Assembly (NCBI GenBank): GCA_026392155.1
Contig: JAPLCP010000054.1
Coordinates: 1 to 64,000, forward strand
DNA from: Armatimonadota bacterium
GTDB taxonomy: Bacteria > Armatimonadota > Armatimonadia > Armatimonadales > Armatimonadaceae
Length of the DNA: 64,000 nt
Direction of reading: 5' to 3'
In this document: piece by piece, positions 26,862-36,078 of the stretch
Layout of the letters: every line of letters starts with the position of its first letter
Numbering within the stretch: position 1 is the stretch's first letter
Position numbers and translations under genes: made by a program
The notes under the pieces: model-generated
What the model was told of the DNA's origin: nothing
The model's input: only the letters and a program-made list of their open reading frames with translations
Database searches by the model: none

Positions 26862-28345
26862 TGAATGCTGAGAACCTTAACTGTGTAGCGGCCCATATCG
26901 GCGGCGATACTAGCCACATCCGTGATCTCCCCTTCGGTGAGCTTTATATGGGTGGCATCGGCAAACGGGGCTCCCCAGGTCGGCTCTAGGGCAACCCAGA
27001 GGTCGGCACCGTTCTCATCGGTACCCAGCCAAACTTCCGGCCAAGCATGGTAGAGAAAGAGACCGTTGGCGTAGGCGATTCCGGTGCACTGCTTGGTGGG
27101 AAGCCCCACTGCGCGGGCGAGGGTTGCAAAGTAGGTCGTGTAGTCGCGGCAGACTCCACGCGGATCTTTACGGATGTCACCTGCCGTGCGAACAGCGGCG
27201 ATACTGGGATCAGGTTTGATGCTCTTATGCGTGTACGTCGCCAGAAGCTCAGCCACTCGGGCAGCGTCTGTCTCACCGCGAATCACTTGCCGGGCAAGCG
27301 CGATAAACGACGCATCGGTGCTGGGGACAAACTCGGTAGCCTTCAAGAACCGGCGTAGGCGCTCGGGGGCGGCTTCGGGGCTGGCAAAGAGCGCAACCGT
27401 GGTGCTGGTCGGAAGATCCAGGCTGGTGACCGTGATCTTCAGTGTCTTTTCGCCCTTCTCTCTCCCTGGAATCGGGAGCTCCTCCCAGCGCTGGACGGAG
27501 TCATTGGCGGGTAAGGGGCGGGTGACACTGCCAAGCTCGTAGGTGGCAGTACGCGATGCCCGGGCGATTTTTTCCAGTGATATTCCTGTCGGGCGGGTTC
27601 CCACCAGCTCCGCGAGGTCTCCCTTGCCATTAGAGCCAAGCGCCACCTCGCGCGGGACACGCCGAATCTCGATTCCCAAGGCGACGCGGGTCAGGAGCAT
27701 GGCGCCCGAGTCGTCCACGAAAGTTGTGGAGGGAACCGTGCCGAGCGACTGGATCTTATAGGCCATCACGGACTTGTTGCCCACGACGACAAGCTCTTTC
27801 TCACGGACGACGATCTCGGTGTCCACGAGGGTCTGGGTGTCTGCTGAGAAAGACTTCCCTTTGGTGTGGGTACCTGGAATCGGCTTGCTTCCTGGCGTGT
27901 CCGAAGGATCGCGCAGAAAAGTCTCACCCGGCTTCAGGGTGAGCGTCCCCGACTTTTTCGTCCCCTGAATATCCGCCACATAGCTTACCGAGCGCTCTGT
28001 GTAGGTCGCTTTCACCGTGGTCACCCGCCCCGATGCCTCCGTGGTCGAGTCCTCGGAGAGAGTCGCCCCGGTCTTGGGGTGCATAAAGACCGTCGCGCTG
28101 GTCTTGATCGTACTCTCGGAGCCCATCATGCCGATGTTCATCACGGAGCGGGCCATGAGCTTGTTGGCGGGCTTGCCGTTGTACGTGGCCTTTGTGTCCG
28201 TCTCCTGGTACATGTGCCCCAGCTTGAGATCCTTCAGATAGATACCAAAGTAGGTGCCTCTCTCCGCTGGGGGCGTGGTTTTTTGGGCATGGGCCGAGAG
28301 TGCGAGACAGCAAGCAGCGATAGCTAGGGTGAAGTAGCGGAGCAT
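26858..28345 (-). CDS. Exported transglutaminase-like protein
   Basis: A 495-residue protein with a signal peptide (LRYFTLAIAACCLALSAHAQ). The C-terminal third is a transglutaminase/protease-like core: GVCRDYTTYFATLARAVGLP holds the catalytic Cys, YHAWPEVWLG the His and DLWVALEPTWG the Asp-type partner. The N-terminal two thirds are beta-rich and unrecognised. Bacterial members are often peptidases or amide cross-linkers of the envelope. ATG 28345 follows TACAAT by six bases. It is the first gene of the operon that continues with aroE. Confidence 0.83.
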   Translation of the reverse strand: MLRYFTLAIAACCLALSAHAQKTTPPAERGTYFGIYLKDLKLGHMYQETDTKATYNGKPANKLMARSVMNIGMMGSESTIKTSATVFMHPKTGATLSEDSTTEASGRVTTVKATYTERSVSYVADIQGTKKSGTLTLKPGETFLRDPSDTPGSKPIPGTHTKGKSFSADTQTLVDTEIVVREKELVVVGNKSVMAYKIQSLGTVPSTTFVDDSGAMLLTRVALGIEIRRVPREVALGSNGKGDLAELVGTRPTGISLEKIARASRTATYELGSVTRPLPANDSVQRWEELPIPGREKGEKTLKITVTSLDLPTSTTVALFASPEAAPERLRRFLKATEFVPSTDASFIALARQVIRGETDAARVAELLATYTHKSIKPDPSIAAVRTAGDIRKDPRGVCRDYTTYFATLARAVGLPTKQCTGIAYANGLFLYHAWPEVWLGTDENGADLWVALEPTWGAPFADATHIKLTEGEITDVASIAADMGRYTVKVLSIQ

Positions 28346-28351
28346 GAAATT

Positions 28352-28357
28352 ATTGTA
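28352..28357 (-). promoter_or_regulatory. -10 box six bases before the transglutaminase-like gene
   Basis: TACAAT on the minus strand, six bases, ATG at 28345; no Shine-Dalgarno is present. Confidence 0.55.
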
Positions 28358-28366
28358 CCGTGCGAA

Positions 28367-29104
28367 TCAGGCAGGGAAGAAGAACTTCAGGGCATCCTGG
28401 ATATGCACATCCCAGTACTCCCAGGTGTGCGCTCCAGGGAACTCTTCGTATTCATGTGGGATTTTGTTCTCGGTGAGAAACTCCGTGAAGGCGCGGTTGT
28501 CCTCAATCAGAAAGTCCTCTGTGCCGCAGTCGATGCGTAGGGCGGGGAGGGTGCCTTCTGCTTTGTTTTTCAGGGCGAGGGCGTAGAGATCGTGGTCGCT
28601 TCCCTTGTAGTCTTTCCCGACAATGCGCTGAAACTCCGGTATTCGGGCATCGTCGGGGTTGGGGTCTTTGTGGCCAAAGCCCATCGCTCCGGAGAGGCTG
28701 TGCGCGGCGCGAAATGTCTCGGGGTAGGACAGTGCCAGCCGTGCTGCACCGTAACCGCCCATGGAAAGACCGGCGATCACGCGCCCCTCGCGGTTGGCTT
28801 GTGTGGGAAAGGTCTTATCTATCCGCGCCACCAGCTCCTCCCCGATTGCCTTTCCGTAGGCATAGCCCTCAGCGGCATCGGTGTAGAAGCCACGGCCCCC
28901 ATCGGGCATGACCACGATCACGCCAAGGCTTGCGACATAGCGCTCAATGCTCGTGCGCCGCAGCCAGATCGTGTGGTTGTCCGAGAGGCCGTGGAGGAGA
29001 TAGAGCACTGGAAACGGGCCCTCGCCGGTCTCGGGCAGCAGGACATAGGCGGCGGTCTGCTTGCCGAGCGCTTGCGAAAAATAGTGGTAGTCAAGAAATG
29101 CCAT
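28367..29104 (-). CDS. Alpha/beta-hydrolase esterase, FrmB/esterase D type
   Basis: A 245-residue esterase. The nucleophile elbow AGLSMGGYGAARLAL gives Ser114; Asp197 lies in IDCGTEDFLIEDN and His226 in FPGAHTWEYW. The oxyanion segment is YLLHGLSDNHTIW. The family includes S-formylglutathione hydrolase and tributyrin esterases; substrate not determined. There is no signal peptide. It starts nine bases after the preceding isomerase gene, and a -10-like TAAACT overlaps that gene's stop, so it may have its own leaderless transcript. Confidence 0.85.
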   Translation of the reverse strand: MAFLDYHYFSQALGKQTAAYVLLPETGEGPFPVLYLLHGLSDNHTIWLRRTSIERYVASLGVIVVMPDGGRGFYTDAAEGYAYGKAIGEELVARIDKTFPTQANREGRVIAGLSMGGYGAARLALSYPETFRAAHSLSGAMGFGHKDPNPDDARIPEFQRIVGKDYKGSDHDLYALALKNKAEGTLPALRIDCGTEDFLIEDNRAFTEFLTENKIPHEYEEFPGAHTWEYWDVHIQDALKFFFPA

Positions 29105-29110
29105 GGGAGT

Positions 29111-29116
29111 AGTTTA
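29111..29116 (-). promoter_or_regulatory. -10-like box six bases before the esterase gene
   Basis: TAAACT on the minus strand, six bases, ATG at 29104. The first three bases are also the stop codon of the upstream gene, so it could be accidental. Confidence 0.4.
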
Positions 29117-29887
29117 CCTAGTTTGGAGCCAGGCACGAACGGCGCTGGCATACTGGGGGAAGGCGAGCTCGGGCTCGGGGAGCTCGGGGTGCCAGCGCTT
29201 CTCCCACTCTAGCGAGATCGCCCCGGTGTAGCCGGAGTCTAGCGCGAGCGCGAGCATGGGGAAGACGGGCACATCGCCCTCCCCGAGTAGCGTGTAGCCC
29301 TTGCCTTCAACCCCATCTTTGATGTGGATATGACGAAGCGTTGGGGCGAGTAGGCGATGCGTGTCTTCGATGGCCTCGCCCTGACGGTACGGGTGGTGCA
29401 GATCCCAGAGCGAGAAGACGGCGGGATGGGCCGCTTCACTCAGAAGCGTGGCGACGGTCTCGCCGGTCGAGAAGTCATCGTGCGTTTCGAGCACCAGGCT
29501 CACGCCCGCCTCGGCGGCGGCATCGCCAAATGCGGCCAGATTGTTGAGGGCTAACTCGCGGCTCTCCGGCTTGCCGCCAAAGATACGGACATGGGGGGCT
29601 CCGAGATCACGTGCCAGCTCGCAGTGGCTCTTGACATGATCGAGGTTGCCCTGCGCGATCACCCCTGACGACGACACGCAGCAGACTGCGATCCCCGCAT
29701 CGGTGAGCTTGCGTCTTGTCTCGATACGGTTCTCTGGTGTGAACGGGGCAGCAAGGGGCAAGTCCATCACATCGAGGTAGCCGCGTAGCTCAATGGCATC
29801 GTAGCCGAACGCGACCGTATTGGTGAGAATGGTGTCCAAGTCCCAGGCGGGGCAGCCTAGGGTGGAGAAAGCCAGTGGGTTTGTCAT
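29114..29887 (-). CDS. Sugar phosphate isomerase/epimerase-like TIM barrel
   Basis: A 257-residue protein of the xylose-isomerase-like AP endonuclease-2 fold. Metal-site segments are LVLETHDDFSTGE (Glu/His), FSLWDLHHPYRQGE, LRHIHIKDG and AISLEWEKRWHPELPE. The initial GYDAIELRGYLDV is typical of this family of hexose, inosose or xylulose isomerases; the substrate cannot be told. It is transcribed from a -10 box that also forms the T-tail of the pnp terminator. Confidence 0.85.
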   Translation of the reverse strand: MTNPLAFSTLGCPAWDLDTILTNTVAFGYDAIELRGYLDVMDLPLAAPFTPENRIETRRKLTDAGIAVCCVSSSGVIAQGNLDHVKSHCELARDLGAPHVRIFGGKPESRELALNNLAAFGDAAAEAGVSLVLETHDDFSTGETVATLLSEAAHPAVFSLWDLHHPYRQGEAIEDTHRLLAPTLRHIHIKDGVEGKGYTLLGEGDVPVFPMLALALDSGYTGAISLEWEKRWHPELPEPELAFPQYASAVRAWLQTR

Positions 29888-29893
29888 ACCAAA

Positions 29894-29899
29894 ATAATA
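29894..29899 (-). promoter_or_regulatory. -10 box six bases before the isomerase gene
   Basis: TATTAT on the minus strand, six bases, ATG at 29887. It lies directly after the hairpin at 29900-29929, so the terminator tail and the -10 box share the same bases. Confidence 0.55.
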
Positions 29900-29929
29900 C
29901 CCCCTCCTCCCAGAATTAGGAGGAGGGGG
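29900..29929 (-). terminator. Terminator of rpsO-pnp; palindromic element, copy 3
   Basis: On the minus strand CCCCCTCCTCC, an eight-base loop and GGAGGAGGGGG form a perfect 11-bp stem, followed by TATTATTTT. Its sequence is related to the palindromes at 1581-1637 and 37950-37985. Confidence 0.75.
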
Positions 29930-29944
29930 CAGGGGGAGAAGGGA

Positions 29945-32289
29945 TCAGCGGCGCGGGCGGAAGCGTGCCTTCGGAAGATCGTCGCCGTCTTCCTCAACAG
30001 GCTGTACCACCGGGTCGAGACTCGGCGATGAGGCGGTTAGCTCCTCGCGACGTGGGCCACGGTCGCGGTCGCCACCACGGAAGCCACCACGGTCTCCGCC
30101 GCGATCACCACCAGGACGGGGGCCACGGTCACGGTCTCCGCCGCGTCCGCCTCGGTCTCTATCGCCGCCGGGGCGTGGGCCACGGGGGGGACGACCTGGC
30201 TCGGGGCTGGCTGGGTCGAAGGGAGAGTCCAGATCACGAGCCGTCGCGTTCACGCGGCCCTGGCTGTCAATCTCCGTGATACGAACCCGGATCGTGTCAC
30301 CGATCTTGAGGTTCTCCTCAGGACGGCTCGGAGGCGGATCGGAGAGCTGGCTGACGTGAACCAGCGCGTCTTTCCCACCCGGCAGCGCGACAAACGCGCC
30401 AAACTGGAGGAAGCGAACCACCTCACCGTCGTAGATCTCGCCGGGGCTGAGAGTCTTGGTCATGCCCTCGATAATGGCACGCGCCGCGTCTCCGGCGATG
30501 CCATCGGTCGCGGTAATGTGCACCAGACCGCTCTGCTCGATGTCAATCTTGGCACCTGTGTCCGCGGTGATCTTCTTGATCGTCTTGCCGCCGGGGCCGA
30601 TGATCATGCCGATCTGCTCGGGGTCAATCTGCACCGTGATAATGCGCGGGGCGTACTGGCTCGCCGTCGTGCGGGACTCAGGAATCGCCTCGGTGATCTT
30701 GTCTAAGATATAGAGACGGGCCACGCGAGCCTGCTCAAACGCGTCCACGAACACGTGGCGTGGGATGCCCTGGATCTTGGTGTCGAGCTGAAGAGCGGTG
30801 ATCCCCTCGGCGGTTCCTGCGACTTTAAAGTCCATGTCGCCAGAGAAGTCCTCCATGCCCTGAATGTCGGTGAGAACGGCGAACTTGTCGCCTTCGTTGA
30901 TCAGGCCCATCGCGATTCCCGCAACCGGAGCCTTGATCGGAACGCCCGCATCCATCAGCGCCAGAGTGGAGCCACAGGTAGACGCCATAGACGTCGAGCC
31001 GTTGGACTCCATCACGTCGGAGGTCAGGAGCATGGTGTAAGGCCAGTCCTTGCCCTCGGGGAGCACGGGAACCAGAGCACGCTCCGCGAGTGCGCCGTGG
31101 CCGATCTCACGCCGACCCGCACCACGCAGAGGACGAGCCTCCCCAACGGAGTAGGGCGGGAAGTTGTAGAAGTGCATGTACTTCTTCTCGCCGTCTTCCT
31201 CAAGGGTATCCACCATCTGGGCATCGCCCGGTGAGCCAAGGGTCAGGGCGGTCAGCACCTGGGTCTGGCCACGGGTAAAGAGCCCGGTTCCGTGCACACG
31301 CGGCAGGAGCGCCACTTCACACGTGATCTCGCGGATGTCTTTGGTGCCACGGCCATCGGGGCGCTTGCCCTCGGTGACAATCAGATCGCGCAGCTGCTCT
31401 TTGACCACTTTATCGGCCAGCTCTTTGAGGTCGGCGATGTTGTCCGGGTACTCAGGCTTGAGGGCGTCTACCACGCCATTGATCAGGATCGTCAGACCGG
31501 CCTCGCGGCTGGCCTTGTCGGGATCTTGTAGCCCGGCGCGCAGCTCAGCAGAGAAGCGCTCGCGGATGACTTCAAGAATGTCTTTGTTGTACTCGTGGAG
31601 CTTGATCTCGCGCTTGGGCTTGCCTGCAATCTCGCGTAGCTTCTCAATCGCGGCGCACTGGGTCTTGATGACCTCATGGGCGTAGTCAAAGGCTTCGAGC
31701 ATCTTGGTCTCGGAGACCATATTAGCGCCGGCCTCGATCATCAAGATCGCTTTGGCGGTTCCGGCGACAACGAGATCGAGATCACTGGTCGCGATGGCGT
31801 CTTGGCTGGGGTTGATTAAAAACTCGCCTGCCTCGTTCATCCCGACGCGCACACAGCCAATCGGCCCGGCCCACGGAATGTCGGAGATATGCAGCGCTGC
31901 CGAGGCTCCGAGAACGGCGTAGACATCGGGGAGGTTCTCCATCTCGACGGAGAGAGGCACTCGTTGCGCATGTTCTTGTCAAACAGCGGGCGCAGCGGGC
32001 GGTCAATCAAACGACAAGTCAGAATCGCCTTCTCAGAAGGACGGCCCCCGCGCTTGACAAAGCCACCGGGGATTTTTCCGACGGCGTACTTTCGCTCTTC
32101 GAAGTCGCAGGTCAGGGGGAAGAAGTCAAGGCCACTCTTGGGCTCGCCACTCATGGTGGCATTACACAGGACATAGGTATCGCCTACTTTGACGACGACG
32201 GAGCCATTGGCCTGCTTGGCCAGCTTTCCCGTCTCAAGGGAGACCACGCGCCCATCGGGGAGCGTGAACTCAACGGATTGTACGGACAT
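29945..32289 (-). pseudogene. pnp: Polynucleotide phosphorylase with interrupted reading frame
   Basis: The first frame (ATG 32289) encodes the N-terminal RNase PH domain as far as [14 protein letters not shown] at about 31962, then continues out of phase. The other frame takes up at GTG 31960 with [20 protein letters not shown] and runs to the end with the second RNase PH domain (YNFPPYSVGEA; GRREIGHGALAERAL), KH domain (IGMIIGPGGKTIKKI) and S1 domain (FGAFVALPGGKDALVHVSQL). Compared with remembered E. coli PNPase about five residues are missing between NEV and PD plus one base out of phase, consistent with a 16-base deletion. The C-terminal tail is rich in Arg-Gly-Asp repeats. Either a true mutation or an assembly error. 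Confidence 0.8.
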
Positions 32290-32347
32290 AGATTTTTATA
32301 CTCTTTTCTTACAACGCAATATGCCCAAAAGGGGCAGGAATGCACAA

Positions 32348-32380
32348 AGGGCGCGCCGCTTTATTGTCGCGGTGCGCCCT
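32348..32380 (-). terminator. Hairpin between rpsO and pnp
   Basis: AGGGCGCACCGC and GCGGCGCGCCCT (minus-strand reading) pair over 12 bases, one of them G-U, around a nine-base loop; TTTGTG follows. It lies 28 bases after the rpsO stop, where E. coli has an attenuating terminator before pnp. A -10-like TATAAA lies five bases before the pnp start. Confidence 0.65.
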
Positions 32381-32407
32381 CTGTACTCGGGTCGCTTATC
32401 GCGTCCC

Positions 32408-32683
32408 TTAAATCTTGGTGCGGATGGCAAGTCGCTGGCACAGGGTGCGGTAGCGCTCGATATCCGTCTTGGCCAGATACGCCAGCATTCGCTTGCGGCG
32501 TCCGATCAGCAGGAACATCCCTCGGCGGGAGTGATGGTCTTTTTTATTGACCTTCAGGTGCTCGGTGAGCTGGCTGATACGGGCCGACATCAGAGCGATC
32601 TGCACATCGGTCGAGCCGGTGTCGCTCTCATGGGTCTTGTAGTCGGCGATAACGCCTGCGGTCTTGTCTAACGGTAATGGCAT
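32408..32683 (-). CDS. rpsO: 30S ribosomal protein S15
   Basis: A 91-residue protein, the normal S15 length. Conserved text: [40 protein letters not shown] and [14 protein letters not shown]15 binds 16S rRNA helices 20-22. The start at 32683 ([10 protein letters not shown]) is chosen over upstream frames because it gives the normal length; GAGGAG lies 13 bases upstream, and between them is a two-codon start-stop (ATG TAA) at 32694-32689. The rpsO-pnp order is conserved in many bacteria. Confidence 0.95.
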   Translation of the reverse strand: MPLPLDKTAGVIADYKTHESDTGSTDVQIALMSARISQLTEHLKVNKKDHHSRRGMFLLIGRRKRMLAYLAKTDIERYRTLCQRLAIRTKI

Positions 32684-32830
32684 GGGGGTTACATAACTCC
32701 TCAAAGGGTTTTTAATTTCGACCTGCGCTTCCGCCCCCCGGCGGTGAGCCGCACGCCCGCTCTCGAAGCAAGTGCTCCTGAACCTGAACAACATACCACA
32801 AGTAAGGGGAGCATGCAAATTTGGGCGAGG

Positions 32831-34153
32831 CTACCCCCGCACCGGCCCCCGCAGGCAGCGCTCGTAGAGTTTTGCCCACGCGTCAGTGTTGTCTTCTTTC
32901 CAGACGGAGAGGTGCACGCCACGGGGCTCGATGGGCTGGTTGCCTAGCAGGAAGTCCTCCCAGCACTGGCGGTTGGTGTCTAAGTGATACGCATTGGCGG
33001 CGTGCGAAAACGGGACGGCGGCGTGGTTGCCGAGGCGGTTCACTAAGTACGCGTAGTGCATCTGGCGGCCTGAGGGCCAGGAGATGGTGACGATATGCCG
33101 CCGCTCGGGCAGGTGATACGGGGGCTCCATGGCGTATTTCTCTAAGACGCTCTCATCAAACTCTACCCCAAGGCCGGGTGTCATGGGCACTTCCACAAAG
33201 CCGTCTTTGATCTTCAGCGGCGAGACAAGCAGATCGTCGGCGTAGTTGTTCATGCAGGTCACGGTGGGCCAGCGGGCGTGGGAGAGCACAGCCCCGAGGT
33301 GTGCGAGATAGGCAGTCATCAGGCCCACCCCGACTCCCTGGAGCCAGTAAGGCTTCTCAAACGCCGCGCAGAGCGCATTGACACGCTTGGCGTTGCTCAG
33401 GCCACACTCCGAGAGCACGAAGCCGTCGCAGTTCTCTTCCCGGAGTGCGATTTGGAGCGGTGGGACATCGGCGTGGGTGGCGATGGGCTTGACAATCTTC
33501 TCACGGAGCTTGCGGTAGCCTTCTAGGTCGCGCTGGGGGATGGGGCCTTCGTAGAGCGCGACTTTCTCGTAGGTGTCCAGCTCCTGCAAGATCGGTGCGG
33601 CGATTCCGGCGTGGAGAAGAAGATCGTTGAAGTCCATGTCCAGGCGAAAGTGCGACGGCGTGACGGCGGAGATGGCCTCGACCTGCGCGAACGTGTCCAG
33701 AAACGGGCGGGCCTTGATCTTGTGGAACGTGTAGCCTGCCGCCACGGCATCCTTGGCCTCTTCGGCAAGCACCTCAGGGTTCATCTCCGTGTTCCACCAA
33801 GCGATCGGCGTTTCTTCCCGCAACAATGGCCCACCGACCAGCGCCCAGACCGGGAGCCCCAGCGCCTTGCCCGCCGCATCCAAGAGCGCAATCTGCAAGC
33901 CTGCCCCAAGGCTATCGTCGTGGATCAGGGAAAGCGCGTTCTGCCCAACAATATTTTGCAGCATGGCATCGCTCGCCTTGGCCCAGGTGTAGTGCGGCAG
34001 CGACTCGCCCCAGCCCACGGTGCCATCGGCCAGGGTGACTTTGATGATCTCCACAATCCGCCACTGGCGTACCATCAGGGCGTTCCACTCCTCACAGCGC
34101 GGGGTGTAGGGGACATTGAGCACAAAGCGCTCGGCGCGGGCAATCTTTAACAT
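32831..34153 (-). CDS. Mandelate racemase/muconate lactonizing-type enzyme
   Basis: A 440-residue enolase-superfamily protein. The capping domain opens MLKIARAERFVLNVPYTPR; the barrel shows HKIKARPFLDTF with KxK-type lysines, FRLDMDFND (metal Asp), LYEGPIPQ (metal Glu) and FVLSECGLSNAKRV. The last 90 residues (from PPYHLPERRHI) are an unusual extension with WPSGRQMHYAY and two-histidine motifs. Activity is acid-sugar dehydration or racemisation of an unidentified substrate. It follows a degraded glycosidase gene. Confidence 0.82.
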   Translation of the reverse strand: MLKIARAERFVLNVPYTPRCEEWNALMVRQWRIVEIIKVTLADGTVGWGESLPHYTWAKASDAMLQNIVGQNALSLIHDDSLGAGLQIALLDAAGKALGLPVWALVGGPLLREETPIAWWNTEMNPEVLAEEAKDAVAAGYTFHKIKARPFLDTFAQVEAISAVTPSHFRLDMDFNDLLLHAGIAAPILQELDTYEKVALYEGPIPQRDLEGYRKLREKIVKPIATHADVPPLQIALREENCDGFVLSECGLSNAKRVNALCAAFEKPYWLQGVGVGLMTAYLAHLGAVLSHARWPTVTCMNNYADDLLVSPLKIKDGFVEVPMTPGLGVEFDESVLEKYAMEPPYHLPERRHIVTISWPSGRQMHYAYLVNRLGNHAAVPFSHAANAYHLDTNRQCWEDFLLGNQPIEPRGVHLSVWKEDNTDAWAKLYERCLRGPVRG

Positions 34154-34171
34154 GGCGTTAGATTCGCCACG

Positions 34172-34465
34172 TCACTCCTCACACTCCTCCCAGAGACGGG
34201 CCATGGCCAGCAGAGGATTGTGCCCTAAGTAGTCCGGCGACGGCCGATTAAAGGGTGTGTGGGGTTTACGAGTGCGGGTTCTAGGAGCTGTCGTGCCGCC
34301 TCAGGATGACCGAGGCGAATACAGCCACCCGCGGCCCAGAGGGTCATGGAGTTCCAGGCAGGCCCGCGCCACATACGCTTTTCGCGTTTAGCTTGGGTCG
34401 CAGAGACGGTGCGAATGTAGATTGCGCCCGGAACAAAGCCATCGTCTCGGGCTTGCCGATTCGGT
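34172..34465 (-). pseudogene. Glycoside hydrolase fragment, frameshifted
   Basis: Reading the minus strand, one frame gives ARDDGFVPGAIYIRTVSATQ and then MWRGPAWNSMTLWAAGGCIR, typical of (alpha/alpha)6 six-hairpin glycosidases related to GH63. About 34250-34265 the text switches to another frame, NRPSPDYLGHNPLLAMARLW ending EECEE at 34172. No intact upstream domain follows; the preceding bases belong to the GNAT-like gene. So only the C-terminal end of a glycosidase, with a frameshift, remains. Confidence 0.65.
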
Positions 34466-35221
34466 TCACCGCACTTCCTCTCGGAGTAGGTAGCACCGCC
34501 CTGAGTTCACCGGCTTGCCTGCTTCGAGTAACTCCAGCAGGCTACGACGCAGGTGCGTATCTCGGGGAGCCGTGGCAGGATCTACGTCTCGGTAGCCAAA
34601 GACAAAGTAGCAAGCGCTTCCGGGGCTATTGCCGCCCGGCAGAAGATGGAAGAGCTGCTGGAAGCGATCTAGGCTGCCTCCCAATCCTGCCGCCTCAGGC
34701 ACCCAGTCCCCCAGCATCCACGATGAGCAGACAATCGCTCTGGCAGGGGAGATCTCGGGGAAGTAGGTATCGAAGAAGGGAAACGCCGCGGCAAGAGACC
34801 TCTTGCATTCTTCGATGTCCAGCGGCGCTTCGGCGGGAATATGCATCCCCAGCACGCTGTCGCCCTGCACAAGCCCCGGCACATCCTCCCAAGTGTAGGA
34901 TTCGATTGCAAACTGGAGCCTCCCCAGACGGCACAGCTTCCCCGATGCGTGGAGCTTGAACCAGCCTAGGTGCATGTCCGCGATCCCATGCGTCCCACGA
35001 GTGCGCTCACAGTGCCGTGTCCAGATTCCCACATCCTGAAGAGTCGCTTCGGTGACCTCTGCCGGGATGCCGCGGCGTGCATGCTCGGCTCGCTCCAGAC
35101 GCGCTGCTTCCTCAACCACGCGCAGAGTCCACGAGTCATCCCATGCCGCAGGGAGCTCAGGGCGCTCACCACTACCGGCAAACCAGCTACCGAGCGCTGT
35201 GAGTGTTTCCTCGTTGTTCAT
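34466..35221 (-). CDS. Acyltransferase with GNAT-like C-terminal domain
   Basis: A 251-residue protein from ATG 35221 (MNNEETLTALGSWFAGSGE); an in-frame ATG at 35314 is possible. The second half has LGMHIPAEAPLDIEECKRSL, FFDTYFPEISPARAIVCSSW and RFQQLFHLLPGG, the pattern of the GNAT-C domain that follows an N-acyltransferase N-domain in proteins of unknown substrate. No membrane span. The direct contact of its stop with a glycosidase remnant suggests local deletion. Function in detail unknown. Confidence 0.65.
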   Translation of the reverse strand: MNNEETLTALGSWFAGSGERPELPAAWDDSWTLRVVEEAARLERAEHARRGIPAEVTEATLQDVGIWTRHCERTRGTHGIADMHLGWFKLHASGKLCRLGRLQFAIESYTWEDVPGLVQGDSVLGMHIPAEAPLDIEECKRSLAAAFPFFDTYFPEISPARAIVCSSWMLGDWVPEAAGLGGSLDRFQQLFHLLPGGNSPGSACYFVFGYRDVDPATAPRDTHLRRSLLELLEAGKPVNSGRCYLLREEVR

Positions 35222-35343
35222 AGAGTGCACGTTCGCCAAGTCTAGGTTGAAGTCCTTCGAAGGTGGGTACCATAGAGAAGCGATATGGTACGATGTGGGC
35301 AGATTCTGGCCCATTGAAATAATGGGTGTTTTGAGGGGGAGTA

Positions 35344-36078
35344 GTGGCAGATAAGGTAATAGGCAACTTTGTACTTTCAGTTCTAATTCCGGTTTATAAC
35401 GAGGAACATACGATTCTGGAAATTCTGGATCGGGTGCGTGCGGTTGATATCCCCAAAGAGATCATCCTTGTAGACGATGGGAGTAAAGATGGAACCCGCA
35501 CGATTCTGAAAGAAAAAGTCGAGGGAGCCTTTCCTGATGTGAAGGTGTTTTACCACGAAAAAAACCGAGGGAAGGGCGCCGCGATTCGCACCGCAATTGG
35601 TGAGGCAACGGGTGACTTTGTGCTTGTCCAAGATGCTGATCTTGAATATGATCCTGATGACTATTCGGTTTTGCTGAAACCCTTGCTCAGTGGCGATGCC
35701 GATGTTGTTTATGGTTCACGCTTCCTGGGAGGGACGCACCGGGTCTGCTTCTTCTGGCACCGCGTGGCTAATGCCTTGCTCACAAATCTCTCGAATATGA
35801 CCACGAACTTAAACTTAACGGACATGGAGGTCTGCTACAAAGTTTTTAAGCGTGAGGTGATTCAAGGCGTCAAACTGAACTGTAATCGCTTTGATTTTGA
35901 ACCGGAAGTGACGGCGAAGATCTCTCGCTGGAAACACCCAGAGACGGGGCGTAAGTGTCATATCTACGAAGTCCCGATCTCTTACTATGGTCGTGACTAT
36001 AGCGAGGGGAAGAAAATCGGACTTAAAGATGCTTTCTCTGCGGTCTGGACGATTTTGAAGTATAAATTTGTTGACTAG
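35344..36078 (+). CDS. GT2 glycosyltransferase, DPM1/GtrB-like
   Basis: A 244-residue GT-A enzyme: [49 protein letters not shown], and the acceptor-side [14 protein letters not shown] with [13 protein letters not shown]. This text matches transferases that move glucose, mannose or GlcNAc from a nucleotide sugar to polyprenyl phosphate. No C-terminal membrane spans. The start is GTG 35344 behind GAGGGGGAG. It is convergent (four-base overlap) with an epimerase gene. Confidence 0.88.
   Translation: MADKVIGNFVLSVLIPVYNEEHTILEILDRVRAVDIPKEIILVDDGSKDGTRTILKEKVEGAFPDVKVFYHEKNRGKGAAIRTAIGEATGDFVLVQDADLEYDPDDYSVLLKPLLSGDADVVYGSRFLGGTHRVCFFWHRVANALLTNLSNMTTNLNLTDMEVCYKVFKREVIQGVKLNCNRFDFEPEVTAKISRWKHPETGRKCHIYEVPISYYGRDYSEGKKIGLKDAFSAVWTILKYKFVD

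Noticed and set aside
31940-31980. Programmed frameshift in pnp
   Set aside because: No slippery heptamer or following structure at the junction, and several residues are missing, which a simple slip does not explain.
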